Part shown: piece by piece, positions 34,991 through 42,880 of the stretch | Position numbering within the stretch: the first letter of the stretch is position 1 | How the letters are laid out: each line of letters opens with the position of its first letter | From: Candidatus Zixiibacteriota bacterium | GTDB taxonomy: Bacteria; Zixibacteria; MSB-5A5; GN15; JAAZOE01 | Length of the DNA stretch: 64,000 bases | Direction: 5' to 3' | Assembly (NCBI GenBank): GCA_023138975.1 | Contig: JAGLON010000008.1 | Location: forward strand, 1-64,000 | Made by a program: the position numbers and the translations under genes | Notes under the pieces: generated by a model | Databases searched by the model: none | What the model was told of the DNA's origin: nothing | Seen by the model: the letters and a program-made list of their open reading frames with translations, nothing else

Positions 34991-35506
34991 TTACATGTCC
35001 GGCCAGGGTTTTTTGTCAAGTTTGCGCAGAATCGTCACCATCTGACCAATATGGTAGCTGATATGCGCTCCAAAACCCACGACCAATTCAAAACGACTCA
35101 TTTGAGCCAGAAATTCCGGCAGTTCTGCCCCGGTTTTCTGATTGAACTGTTCATCGCTTAATGCCTTTATGGCCGCACAGGAATTATCCAGCGCTTTCTT
35201 GAAGACCTCCATAAGCTCACTCATAGAAGGATATCCATCGCCGGTATCACTGGGAGCTGTCTCCATATCGAACAATTTCTTGTACTCTTCCGGTATAACC
35301 GAAGCCGATCCGTTCATCATCGGACCGATATCAGAAGAAGTCGCCAAGTGACCTACAATCCACCAGAGATGACTGCGTCCTTTACTCGGGCGAGTAAGTA
35401 ATTCTTCTTTGGTTAGTTCAGCTAAACCTTGAGGCATCCACCCGGCATTGCCCATATAAACCGAAACGGCCGCATCGGCGAGAGTTTTGATTGGCTCTTT
35501 TGACAT
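34991..35506 (-). CDS. DinB family protein
   Basis: DinB/YfiT proteins are four-helix-bundle, metal-binding proteins, many of them thiol transferases. The 171-residue protein has three His residues in the expected places: one in WWIVGHLATSSD (about 53) and two in GAHISYHIGQMVTILR (about 147-151). The length is normal. An AGGAATAAT ribosome site precedes the ATG. It is isolated between repeat DNA and the exonuclease gene, and its substrate is unknown. Confidence 0.88.
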   Translation of the reverse strand: MSKEPIKTLADAAVSVYMGNAGWMPQGLAELTKEELLTRPSKGRSHLWWIVGHLATSSDIGPMMNGSASVIPEEYKKLFDMETAPSDTGDGYPSMSELMEVFKKALDNSCAAIKALSDEQFNQKTGAELPEFLAQMSRFELVVGFGAHISYHIGQMVTILRKLDKKPWPDM

Positions 35507-35639
35507 AATTATTCCTCCAACTCATGATTTGGTATTTGGCTTATTAAAATTCTATATTAGTTAAACGTATAGAAGACAAAAAAGGTATCACATTTTTATC
35601 AATTAAAGAAAGATTGTGACTGATTGATATTGCCGCCAA

Positions 35640-36461
35640 TCACTTTGCCGGGCGGCATTCGACAATTCTATCAATACGGAATTGTTTACCGGCATTGGAC
35701 ATCAAGCACTTGGCGGCCAGATAAGCCATACCATCCCGATTATAAATAAACGTCGGTGTGATAGGACGGGAGCGTCCTTTATGAGAACCACCGTTATAAA
35801 CGATTTCGAGATTCTTCCCGGCCTCGATAGCAACATTTATAACCTCGACCAACCCTCGATCAATGGTCACAATCATCGGCCCGCCAAAAGTAAAATGCGG
35901 TAAGCTGTTTAAAATGGCCAGACGCTGCTCAACAGTTTCCCAGTTTTTCATACAGTGTAAAAACAGTTTCTTTACCAGAACCGCATCCGCCATTGCCCGA
36001 TGAGTTTGAATATCTATCAGGTCGAATCTTTTACAGGTCTTTTCCAGAGCATATCCGGGGAGTTTGGGAAAAGCTCTGCGAGTCAGATCAATTTGGTCCA
36101 GCACACAGTTTTTTGGCAACCGCAATTGGTAACGTTTAGCTTCATAATTTACAAAACCGATATCAAAGACCGAGTTTTGAGCTATAAGAACATTCTTTTC
36201 GCCGGTGAAATAATCTATAAATCTCGGAAGCACTTCTTCAATGGTCGGTTTATCCGCTACCATCTCATCAGAAATTTTATGGATTCGATAGGCGATTTCC
36301 GGCATTTTTATCGGAGGCTTAACAAGCTCCGAAAAACTATCTATCTCAATGCCTTCGAGGTTGAACTTCAGGGCTGCTATCTCAACAATAAAGCCGTCTG
36401 AAGCCGACAAGCCGGTCGTTTCAGTGTCAAAAGCTATAAACTCTGTCTTTTCATCAATCAT
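35640..36461 (-). CDS. DEDDh 3'-5' exonuclease fused to a WYL domain
   Basis: Residues about 5-180 form a DnaQ-type exonuclease with all expected catalytic residues: FDTETTG (Exo I), AQNSVFDIGF (Exo II) and HRAMADAVLV (Exo III, with the His and Asp). Residues about 198-270 resemble a WYL domain, with LEIVYNGGSHKGRSRPITPT, then YLAAKCL, and FRIDRIVECRP. WYL domains sense nucleic acids or small ligands in regulators of defence and DNA-damage responses, so the fusion could couple ligand sensing to trimming of DNA or RNA ends. This is inferred from family knowledge. It is divergent from the hutH-like gene. Confidence 0.8.
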   Translation of the reverse strand: MIDEKTEFIAFDTETTGLSASDGFIVEIAALKFNLEGIEIDSFSELVKPPIKMPEIAYRIHKISDEMVADKPTIEEVLPRFIDYFTGEKNVLIAQNSVFDIGFVNYEAKRYQLRLPKNCVLDQIDLTRRAFPKLPGYALEKTCKRFDLIDIQTHRAMADAVLVKKLFLHCMKNWETVEQRLAILNSLPHFTFGGPMIVTIDRGLVEVINVAIEAGKNLEIVYNGGSHKGRSRPITPTFIYNRDGMAYLAAKCLMSNAGKQFRIDRIVECRPAK

Positions 36462-36543
36462 GTCTGGAAGATATGGTACCAGTCCATCTTAGTCAATTGA
36501 AACACCTGAAAGAAAAATTATTAGGCAATCTTATTACTTCGGG

Positions 36544-36572
36544 TTGTCAAAAAACTGTTTTCATGTTACTAT
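36544..36572 (+). promoter_or_regulatory. Possible promoter of the hutH-like gene
   Basis: TTGTCA (36544-36549) is followed after 17 bases by TACTAT (36567-36572), about 50 bases upstream of the start codon. Confidence 0.4.
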
Positions 36573-36621
36573 TAGACCGAGAAAAAATTGAGTATCAGGA
36601 TTTAAAAATAAAGAGGTCAAA

Positions 36622-38145
36622 ATGGCAATAGTACTAAGCGGTTCCGGCCTGACCATAGAAAAAGTCGTCGCTATCGCCCGGAATAATGAACTGGTCGAAC
36701 TGCATCCCGACGCTATTGAAAGAATTAAAAAATGCCGGGCTCTTTTAGATAAAAAAATCGAAGCAAAAGAAATAATGTACGGAGTCAATACCGGTATCGG
36801 CGAATTTTCCGAAGTCGTTTTAGATGATGATCAGATCTGTGATTTTCAAAAATACTTAGTTTATAATCATAGTGCCGGAATCGGTGATCCGGCTCCGATA
36901 GAATACGTTCGTGGAGCCATGGCCGGACGAATCAATGTCCATGCTCACGGAAACTCTGCTTGTCGGTTAGAAATTACTCAGACTTTGGTGGCTATGCTGA
37001 ATAAGGGCGTAACGCCATTTGTCTGTCAAAAAGGTTCCGTCGGGGCCTGTGGTGACTTAGCTCCGATGTCTCAAATAGCTCTATTGATGTTGGGCGAAGG
37101 TAAAGCCTTTTATCAGGGCGAACTCCTTGAGGGTAAAGATGCTCTTGACCGGGCCGGTATTCCTATCCCCGGACTCAAAGCCCGCGATGGTCTGGCAACC
37201 ATAAACGGATCGAATGTTCTGACTGCAATGAGCGCGATATTCCTGTATGATGCCATGCGCTGGTTGAAACAGGCTGAAATCGGCTGTGCCATGTCACTGG
37301 AAGCTCTCAAAGCCAATATGAAACCGTATGATACCCGTATCCATGAGGTACGAGGTTTCAGCGGAGCAATACGTTCTGCCGCCGCAATTCGCAAAATGGT
37401 CAAAGACGGCGATCTCGTTGATGGACGGATGAAATGTAAAGTTCAGGATGCCTATTCGATGCGCTCGACTCCGCAGGTAATCGGAGCCGCTCATGACGCG
37501 CTAGCCTATGCTCGCTCACAAGTAGAAATTGAGTTGAACGGTGTCGGCGACAATCCGATTTTCTTCCCCGATCAGGATCTGCAATTATCAGGTGCCAATT
37601 TCCAGGGTTCTCCGGTAGCCGTCCCAATGGATATGACCGGTTACTGCATAACAATGGTTAGTATTCTTTCGGAGCGTCGAATGAATCGCCTTAATAATCC
37701 AGCTTTAAGTGTCGGCCTTCCTCCGTTTTTAACCAAAGGCGCTGGAATGTTCTCGGGTCTGATGCTGAGTCAATACACAGCCGATGCACAGATTGTCGAA
37801 CAGAAAATCCTCTCAGCACCAGCTTCGATCCAGTCTATTCCAGCCGCTGCCGATCAGGAAGATTTTGTGTCGATGGGAATGAATACAGCCATTAAGAATT
37901 TCCAGATTCTCGACAATGCCTATGGTATTCTTGGTATCGAAATAATGGCAGCAGCTCAGGCGCTTGATTTGCGGGATTACAATTTCGGCAAGGGTACGAC
38001 TAAAGCCAAGGAAATCGTTCGCAAGTATGTAGATTACCTTGATATCGACCGTCCTCTCTACCCCGATCACACGAGAATGAAAGAACTGGTTAAATCCTGC
38101 GAGATTTTGGAAGCAGTCGAAAAAGAAGTCGGTTCATTGGGATAA
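36622..38145 (+). CDS. hutH: Histidine ammonia-lyase-like aromatic amino acid lyase
   Basis: These enzymes remove ammonia from histidine or aromatic amino acids using an MIO cofactor formed from an internal Ala-Ser-Gly. The 507-residue protein has YGVNTGIGEFSEV (about 54), the MIO loop GSVGACGDLAPMSQIA and SGANFQGSPVAVPMD, LSERRMNRL, then ADQEDFVSMGMN (about 410). The triad is A142-C143-G144, so Ser is replaced by Cys; codon 143 is TGT. The specificity pair is N82-H83, where classic HutH has SH. Thus the substrate may be histidine or another amino acid. No hutU, hutI or hutF is adjacent. An AGAGGT ribosome site precedes the ATG, and a strong terminator follows. Confidence 0.8.
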   Translation: MAIVLSGSGLTIEKVVAIARNNELVELHPDAIERIKKCRALLDKKIEAKEIMYGVNTGIGEFSEVVLDDDQICDFQKYLVYNHSAGIGDPAPIEYVRGAMAGRINVHAHGNSACRLEITQTLVAMLNKGVTPFVCQKGSVGACGDLAPMSQIALLMLGEGKAFYQGELLEGKDALDRAGIPIPGLKARDGLATINGSNVLTAMSAIFLYDAMRWLKQAEIGCAMSLEALKANMKPYDTRIHEVRGFSGAIRSAAAIRKMVKDGDLVDGRMKCKVQDAYSMRSTPQVIGAAHDALAYARSQVEIELNGVGDNPIFFPDQDLQLSGANFQGSPVAVPMDMTGYCITMVSILSERRMNRLNNPALSVGLPPFLTKGAGMFSGLMLSQYTADAQIVEQKILSAPASIQSIPAAADQEDFVSMGMNTAIKNFQILDNAYGILGIEIMAAAQALDLRDYNFGKGTTKAKEIVRKYVDYLDIDRPLYPDHTRMKELVKSCEILEAVEKEVGSLG

Positions 38146-38515
38146 CAACAAAATAGAGTATTAAAAAAGGCGCAGTAAACCCTGCGCCTTTTCCTAAAAA
38201 GCGATGGGCACCCTGAACACAGTCTATCTCAATACCACCGACAATTCTGAGCCCAGAGCGAGAAAAACTTGCACGATTTGCCCGTCGCGTATATTTGTAT
38301 AAAATTCTTTTTTCGATATTGAAATTGACGTTTCGACTTCTGCTTAATCTCGCTTTATAAACAAAACGTACAATTCAGAAGTAGTGGCAGACCGCCATTT
38401 TATCATAGAACGCAATCGCACTCGCAGTGTATATAATACGAAGCTGATTGATTATTTTTAAAGATTATTTATTGATCCCGTATCTAAGTTATTGTCCGTT
38501 GCAGACAATAATAGT
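38146..38515. other. Intergenic region after the hutH-like gene
   Basis: The 370-base gap starts with the terminator at 38165-38193. The rest is unstructured to the eye, with no tRNA, repeat or convincing frame, and lies between convergent genes. Confidence 0.6.
38165..38193 (+). terminator. Terminator of the hutH-like gene
   Basis: AAAAGGCGCAG (38165-38175) pairs with CTGCGCCTTTT (38182-38192) around a 6-base loop, with the T run at the stem end. It lies 20 bases after the stop. Confidence 0.88.
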
Positions 38516-38872
38516 TTAATCAAAGTTCATATCAATGGGGTGATTGAAGCATTGAAACTCCAGGCTACGGCCTTCCGGATCATGAGTGAAAAAATTGTAA
38601 ATGTTATAGCGCTCATTGAGGGCCGGTTTGGAGGAGGCGATATCTTTGAACTTTTCGTACATGATATCAACTTCTTCGTTCGTCTGATAAAAGAACGTGA
38701 TTGTTCCCGAAGTCTCTGCACAAGTACGGTCACAAAAACCTAACAGGAAATTCCCATGACGTAAAATAACACAGTCATCCTGCTCAACCCATATCTCAGC
38801 CCCTATTTTGTTGATATAGAATTCCTTTATTTCATTATACTTTTCGCTGGCAAAAAATATAATTCCACTCAT
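38516..38872 (-). CDS. VOC (glyoxalase/bleomycin-resistance) superfamily protein
   Basis: I start this at the ATG at 38872, because a perfect GGGAGG ribosome site lies 4 bases upstream, giving 118 residues. A longer frame begins at 38902. The sequence has the beta-alpha-beta-beta-beta repeat of VOC proteins: GIIFFASEKYNEIKEFYINK, then VILRHGNFLLGFCD, and a second half with GTITFFYQTNEEVD and FFTHDPEGRSLEFQCF. The Glu of the last motif and His near the start of the second half could bind metal. Function is unknown. It is single and convergent with the hutH-like gene. Confidence 0.78.
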   Translation of the reverse strand: MSGIIFFASEKYNEIKEFYINKIGAEIWVEQDDCVILRHGNFLLGFCDRTCAETSGTITFFYQTNEEVDIMYEKFKDIASSKPALNERYNIYNFFTHDPEGRSLEFQCFNHPIDMNFD

Positions 38873-39033
38873 TTTACCTCCCGAGTATAAAAATATCTCC
38901 AATTCATCCAGATATTATATACAACCTGCCTCTTAAACGCAACTCTTGCAGATATTTGTAGTGATAAATACCTCAATATTGCCGATAAAAACATAAAGAT
39001 ATATAGGTTTTAAACACTACGGCTAAAATCACT

Positions 39034-41733
39034 ATGAGCATTGATGCTCAGGGATTCTCTATGGCTTCTGAAAAAGAACCGGTGAAACATATAGACGAAC
39101 TTGGTAACATGCTCAGGCTTATTACCAAGCTTCATAAACAACAGAAATCTGTCGGCGATGAGCGGGAAATCCTTTTTCATGAGAAAAAAGAGCTCAATAA
39201 AGCTCTTACATGCCTGTGCGGATTAACATCATTAATCGGAAACACTTCACTGCCTCTCGAAGAATGCTTTCGCCAAGCGCTCGAACTCATTCAAAGCGCG
39301 TGGCAGTATCCCGATGAGACTTCGGCTCGGATTTTCTATAACGATGAAATCTTTATCACCAGTAATTTTATTGTGGAAACAGAATGGCGCCATCAAGCCG
39401 CGGTAAAGGTTGAAGACAAAATTGTCGGTCGATTAGAATTATTCTACATGGAAAAAACCCCGGTCGAATTTAGTGGGATTCTCATGTGGGAAAGGCAAAT
39501 CATGATGGATGCTTTTGCCGCTGGATTGGGATTGATTATAGATAGTTATAGTTCTAAAGAAAAACAGAAATCTCTTAATGAAGTATTGCAAAAAGCCCGT
39601 CAGATAGAAAAAAAATACGCCGCCAAAATAGCCCGCAATTTGCCCAAGCTAAAAAAGATAAAACAAATGGCTGACGATTCAATTCTCGCAACCAATCGTT
39701 TTCTATCGTCTATTAGCGGTGAACTCCTTGGTTCGATCAATACGGTACTTAGTTCGGTCGAAAACGTCGAATCAGAATTTTGTCAATCATCCGAATGGCA
39801 GAAGCTTAGAGCGTCCTCCAAACATATATCACAAATAATCCATCAAATTCACAATTATGCCGAGATTGAAACAAAGCCATTTAAACAGACTAATACCGAA
39901 TTCAACATTTCCCAACTAATAGCTGATGTCGTTACTCCCCTGTCCCATAAAGCCCGGGCCAAAGGAATTGATCTGATCAATTTCACCAATCCGATAATAC
40001 CGGAACAGCTCATAGGTGATTCAGAAAACCTGACGACAATCCTCACAAACCTAATCGAGAACGCTATCAATCGCACGGAATCTGGTGAAATCGCAGTTGG
40101 CGTCGAGCTCGAAGCAACTCCTCACCTTCTACCGATATTCCACTTTATTGTAGCTGATTCTGGTGGAGCTATTGATGAGGATCAACGGCCTAAGATATTT
40201 GAACCGTTTGATAAAGATGCCGTGGGCTTATCATCATACGATATTCATTGCCGACTGGGACGTTCGATATCGAAAAAACTGGTTGAATTCATGGGTGGTG
40301 AAATATGGATAGAAGACAGTTTTCACTATGATAAAGAAAATCACAACGGAACGACGGTTCACTTCACAATGTGGATGGACATTTTACCAAATCAGGAAAA
40401 AGAAATTGCCACTCTCGATATAGATTCAATATCGGTCAATGCGCTGGTTATAGAAAAGAATGAAATCTACCGGAGATTCTATAGAATTCTTCTCGAAAAC
40501 TCAGGACTGAACCCGATTTTTGCAGACGACTATGAAATGGCTGTTTTGCTTATTGACAACCCGAACTTTCAAGAAAACCCGATTGAAGTTGCCTTTTTGC
40601 GAGATACCAGCCAACAGATTACATCCAATCACTTCATTGACTTTCTCCAAGACAGGCAAAACGAATATGACATTCCAGTCATCGCTGTAGTTGAGGATGC
40701 GATTGAAGATTTCAACGTACCGGAGAATAGTCCGGTCGTTTCACTGCTGACGAAACCTCTTAATCATGATGATGTACTTGTTGTCCTCCACCCGATAATT
40801 AAATCTATCCTGGATAATATTGAGAAACCGGAACCAGAGCCGGAGCCGGAATCAGAAGACGCCACCGAACAGCATCAGGAATTTGCGAATGAAACTCAGG
40901 AAATACCTTTAGAGGTAACACCGTCTGCTAATATTCTCATGGCCGAAAATGATGACTCGCGCCGCATAATAATAGAAAAACTCCTCACCAAGCGAGGCTA
41001 TGGCGTCAGGCTATTTTCCGATGGCCGAGAAGCTATCGATGAAATCCGAAACGGCAAATATGATATTCTGATAATCGATATCGACGTTCCCGTCATTGGC
41101 GGTCTTGAGGTCATCAAATTAGTCCGTGATTGGGAAAAACGAAATGAGACTCTTATTTCAATAATCGCGATCACCGGCGAACAGGACGAACTCGAAGGAA
41201 AAATGAGTCTTGATGCCGGAGCCGACAAATGCCTGTCCGAACCGCTCAATGTAAAATCGATTCTTTCACAAATCAGCACACTGATGAATCGAGTCGCGAA
41301 CACTGACGAAGAGGAGCCACTTGAGGTACCCGATAATTTAACGATTGATATGGCGGGAGTGATGCGTTTCGATTCTGATGAGGCTCTTAAACTCATTGAT
41401 AATGATGACGATATGTTAATTGAGCTTCTGGATATTTTCGCCCAGGATTCCAGGGCCATAACAGATCAATTGGATAACGCTATTGCAGCCGAGAACAAAT
41501 CCGAAGCCATGACTCAGGCCGGAAGTTTGAGCCGGGCCGCAAACTCGGTCGGCGCTAAAACCATCAATCTTATCTGCAGCCACATAATCGCTTTCGCGGC
41601 CAAGGATGACTACATACAATTGAAAGCAATGATTGAGAAACTCCATGAGGAACTGGCGGCGTTTAACCGTGAAGCCCGCATCTTTGAGCAATCCTGCCAG
41701 CAGGAGAATCAACCTGCAACGAAGGCGCCTTAG
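39034..41733 (+). CDS. Hybrid histidine kinase-like protein lacking both phospho-histidines
   Basis: The 899-residue soluble protein has, in order, a GAF-like N-terminal domain (about 50-190), a DHp-like helix pair, an HATPase domain, a degenerate receiver, a second receiver and a HPt-like domain. The H-box reads FLSSISGELLGSIN, with Gly229 where the phosphoacceptor His should be. The N box is normal (LTTILTNLIENAINRT), but the G1 box is DSGGAI and the G2 box is RLGRSIS, both off consensus. The first receiver lacks the usual Asp/MP pattern. The second keeps D682 (LIIDIDVPVIGG), but its conserved Lys is Glu (CLSEPL). The HPt motif is QAGSLSRAANSVGA, with Gly830 in place of His. It is probably a pseudokinase scaffold. 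It stands alone. Confidence 0.85.
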   Translation: MSIDAQGFSMASEKEPVKHIDELGNMLRLITKLHKQQKSVGDEREILFHEKKELNKALTCLCGLTSLIGNTSLPLEECFRQALELIQSAWQYPDETSARIFYNDEIFITSNFIVETEWRHQAAVKVEDKIVGRLELFYMEKTPVEFSGILMWERQIMMDAFAAGLGLIIDSYSSKEKQKSLNEVLQKARQIEKKYAAKIARNLPKLKKIKQMADDSILATNRFLSSISGELLGSINTVLSSVENVESEFCQSSEWQKLRASSKHISQIIHQIHNYAEIETKPFKQTNTEFNISQLIADVVTPLSHKARAKGIDLINFTNPIIPEQLIGDSENLTTILTNLIENAINRTESGEIAVGVELEATPHLLPIFHFIVADSGGAIDEDQRPKIFEPFDKDAVGLSSYDIHCRLGRSISKKLVEFMGGEIWIEDSFHYDKENHNGTTVHFTMWMDILPNQEKEIATLDIDSISVNALVIEKNEIYRRFYRILLENSGLNPIFADDYEMAVLLIDNPNFQENPIEVAFLRDTSQQITSNHFIDFLQDRQNEYDIPVIAVVEDAIEDFNVPENSPVVSLLTKPLNHDDVLVVLHPIIKSILDNIEKPEPEPEPESEDATEQHQEFANETQEIPLEVTPSANILMAENDDSRRIIIEKLLTKRGYGVRLFSDGREAIDEIRNGKYDILIIDIDVPVIGGLEVIKLVRDWEKRNETLISIIAITGEQDELEGKMSLDAGADKCLSEPLNVKSILSQISTLMNRVANTDEEEPLEVPDNLTIDMAGVMRFDSDEALKLIDNDDDMLIELLDIFAQDSRAITDQLDNAIAAENKSEAMTQAGSLSRAANSVGAKTINLICSHIIAFAAKDDYIQLKAMIEKLHEELAAFNREARIFEQSCQQENQPATKAP

Positions 41734-41820
41734 ACGGCATTGTCCTTAATGCTCAAATCTAAGAAAAAGATTACCATCAGAGCGTATTAGAGATTAATAT
41801 CCTTTATTATCACTAAGAAG

Positions 41821-42369
41821 CTACCCTCTAATTATTATCGTAACAATAAAAGAAAAGGCCGTAAGCCCGATAGTCCAATATAGAGACTTCCTCCACTTGT
41901 TATCGGAATCTTTTTGAGCCTGAGCCCACTTTTCCTCAGAATCCTTTTGAGCTTTCTCCCACCTCTGTTCAGAATCATTCTGCGCAATAACCCACACTAA
42001 TCTTTCAAGGCTATAACTAATAACCATTTTATGAAAATCTAAATCCTTAATCAAATCTCGAAGAATGTCTAAATTATGCTTCACTAATAATTCTGGGTGT
42101 GGTTCGCTAATTGATATTTTAAAACCGGGTGCAAGTTGAAAGCTAATTGCCTTTTCTTTCCATTGACCTACACGATCCATAAATTTTATAATTTTAGGAG
42201 TTATTTCCATCATGTGTGAGTTTTCTATAATCATCTGATTGCGAGGTAAATCTTTGCGTTGAAAAAAACCGTCTAAATCTGTGAACTCCTCTATCAGAGT
42301 ATTACATTCATCCATTAATTCATAGAATTCTAAATTCTCATCTCTTAATAGACCTTCCGAAATTGCCAC
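41821..42369 (-). CDS. Tail-anchored coiled-coil protein with 11-residue repeats
   Basis: I do not recognise a family. I start at the GTG at 42369, since a GGGAGGGAGCT ribosome site precedes it, giving 182 residues; a longer frame exists to 42435. The N-terminal two thirds are helical with many acidic residues. Then three perfect-length 11-residue repeats follow, each starting AQ and containing DS and W (AQNDSEQRWEK, AQKDSEEKWAQ, AQKDSDNKWRK). A single hydrophobic segment of about 17 residues and a short IIIRG tail end the protein. Hendecads suit a right-handed coiled coil standing on the membrane. No partner is adjacent. Confidence 0.5.
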   Translation of the reverse strand: MAISEGLLRDENLEFYELMDECNTLIEEFTDLDGFFQRKDLPRNQMIIENSHMMEITPKIIKFMDRVGQWKEKAISFQLAPGFKISISEPHPELLVKHNLDILRDLIKDLDFHKMVISYSLERLVWVIAQNDSEQRWEKAQKDSEEKWAQAQKDSDNKWRKSLYWTIGLTAFSFIVTIIIRG

Positions 42370-42574
42370 AGCTCCCTCCCTTAGCTTTAAGTATAGTATT
42401 AATACTATACAGTTATAGTTGATTTCACACAACAATAAAACTGCCTATAATTTCCCAAGGACAGCTATACACAACAACGAGTTACAAGAATTCATATAAT
42501 AATTAAAGAAATATCTATTTTTTCCATATCAAAGAAGCACATATACTTGAGATTAAGAAATATTGGCTAAAGAA

Positions 42575-42815
42575 GCTCCCCAAAAGTGCATTCTCGGCAC
42601 CACTACATGGCTGGTTGTCAGAGTGCACTTTTAGGATATGCCGTTTTTTTAGATGATGATTCATTTCCCCCGACTTGATGATTCATTGGTATGAGAACGG
42701 TCCTCTGGGAGGCGGCATCACAGCCCATCCGCCTCCCGTATAAAATTAATGTCGAAGGTTTTAGCGGGCCTTGGCAAATTGGCAGACGGAGCGAGCACAA
42801 TCCGTCTGCTTTTTA
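42575..42815 (+). ncRNA. Candidate structured non-coding RNA
   Basis: A plus-strand segment of about 240 bases shows a 9-bp stem AAAAGTGCA/TGCACTTTT (42582-42590 and 42624-42632), two copies of TGATGATTCATT (42654-42665 and 42676-42687), a 9-bp stem GGGAGGCGG/CCGCCTCCC (42707-42715 and 42729-42737) and a 9-bp terminator with a T run (42782-42815). There is no gene on the plus strand here, so the terminator must end some other transcript. No match to tmRNA, RNase P, SRP RNA or a familiar riboswitch was recognised, and the 5' end is not known. Confidence 0.35.
42782..42815 (+). terminator. Plus-strand terminator of the RNA candidate
   Basis: GCAGACGGA (42782-42790) pairs with TCCGTCTGC (42801-42809), followed by TTTTT. 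The other strand lacks a T run, so it is directional. Confidence 0.75.
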
Positions 42816-42880
42816 TTATTAATCAAAATCAGAATTTGTTTGGTATCTCATTTCAATAAACTTGTCTCTCAAACACTTCC

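Larger units (their letters stand above)
42370..42880. other. Intergenic region with structured RNA candidate
   Basis: This 511-base gap lies between two minus-strand genes yet ends in a plus-strand terminator (42782-42815). No plus-strand frame is convincing. The stem-loops and direct repeat inside are described under the ncRNA candidate. Confidence 0.5.

Noticed and set aside
42618..42800. 60-residue minus-strand frame inside the RNA candidate
   Set aside because: It crosses three stem-loops, and the terminator hairpin supplies part of its sequence.
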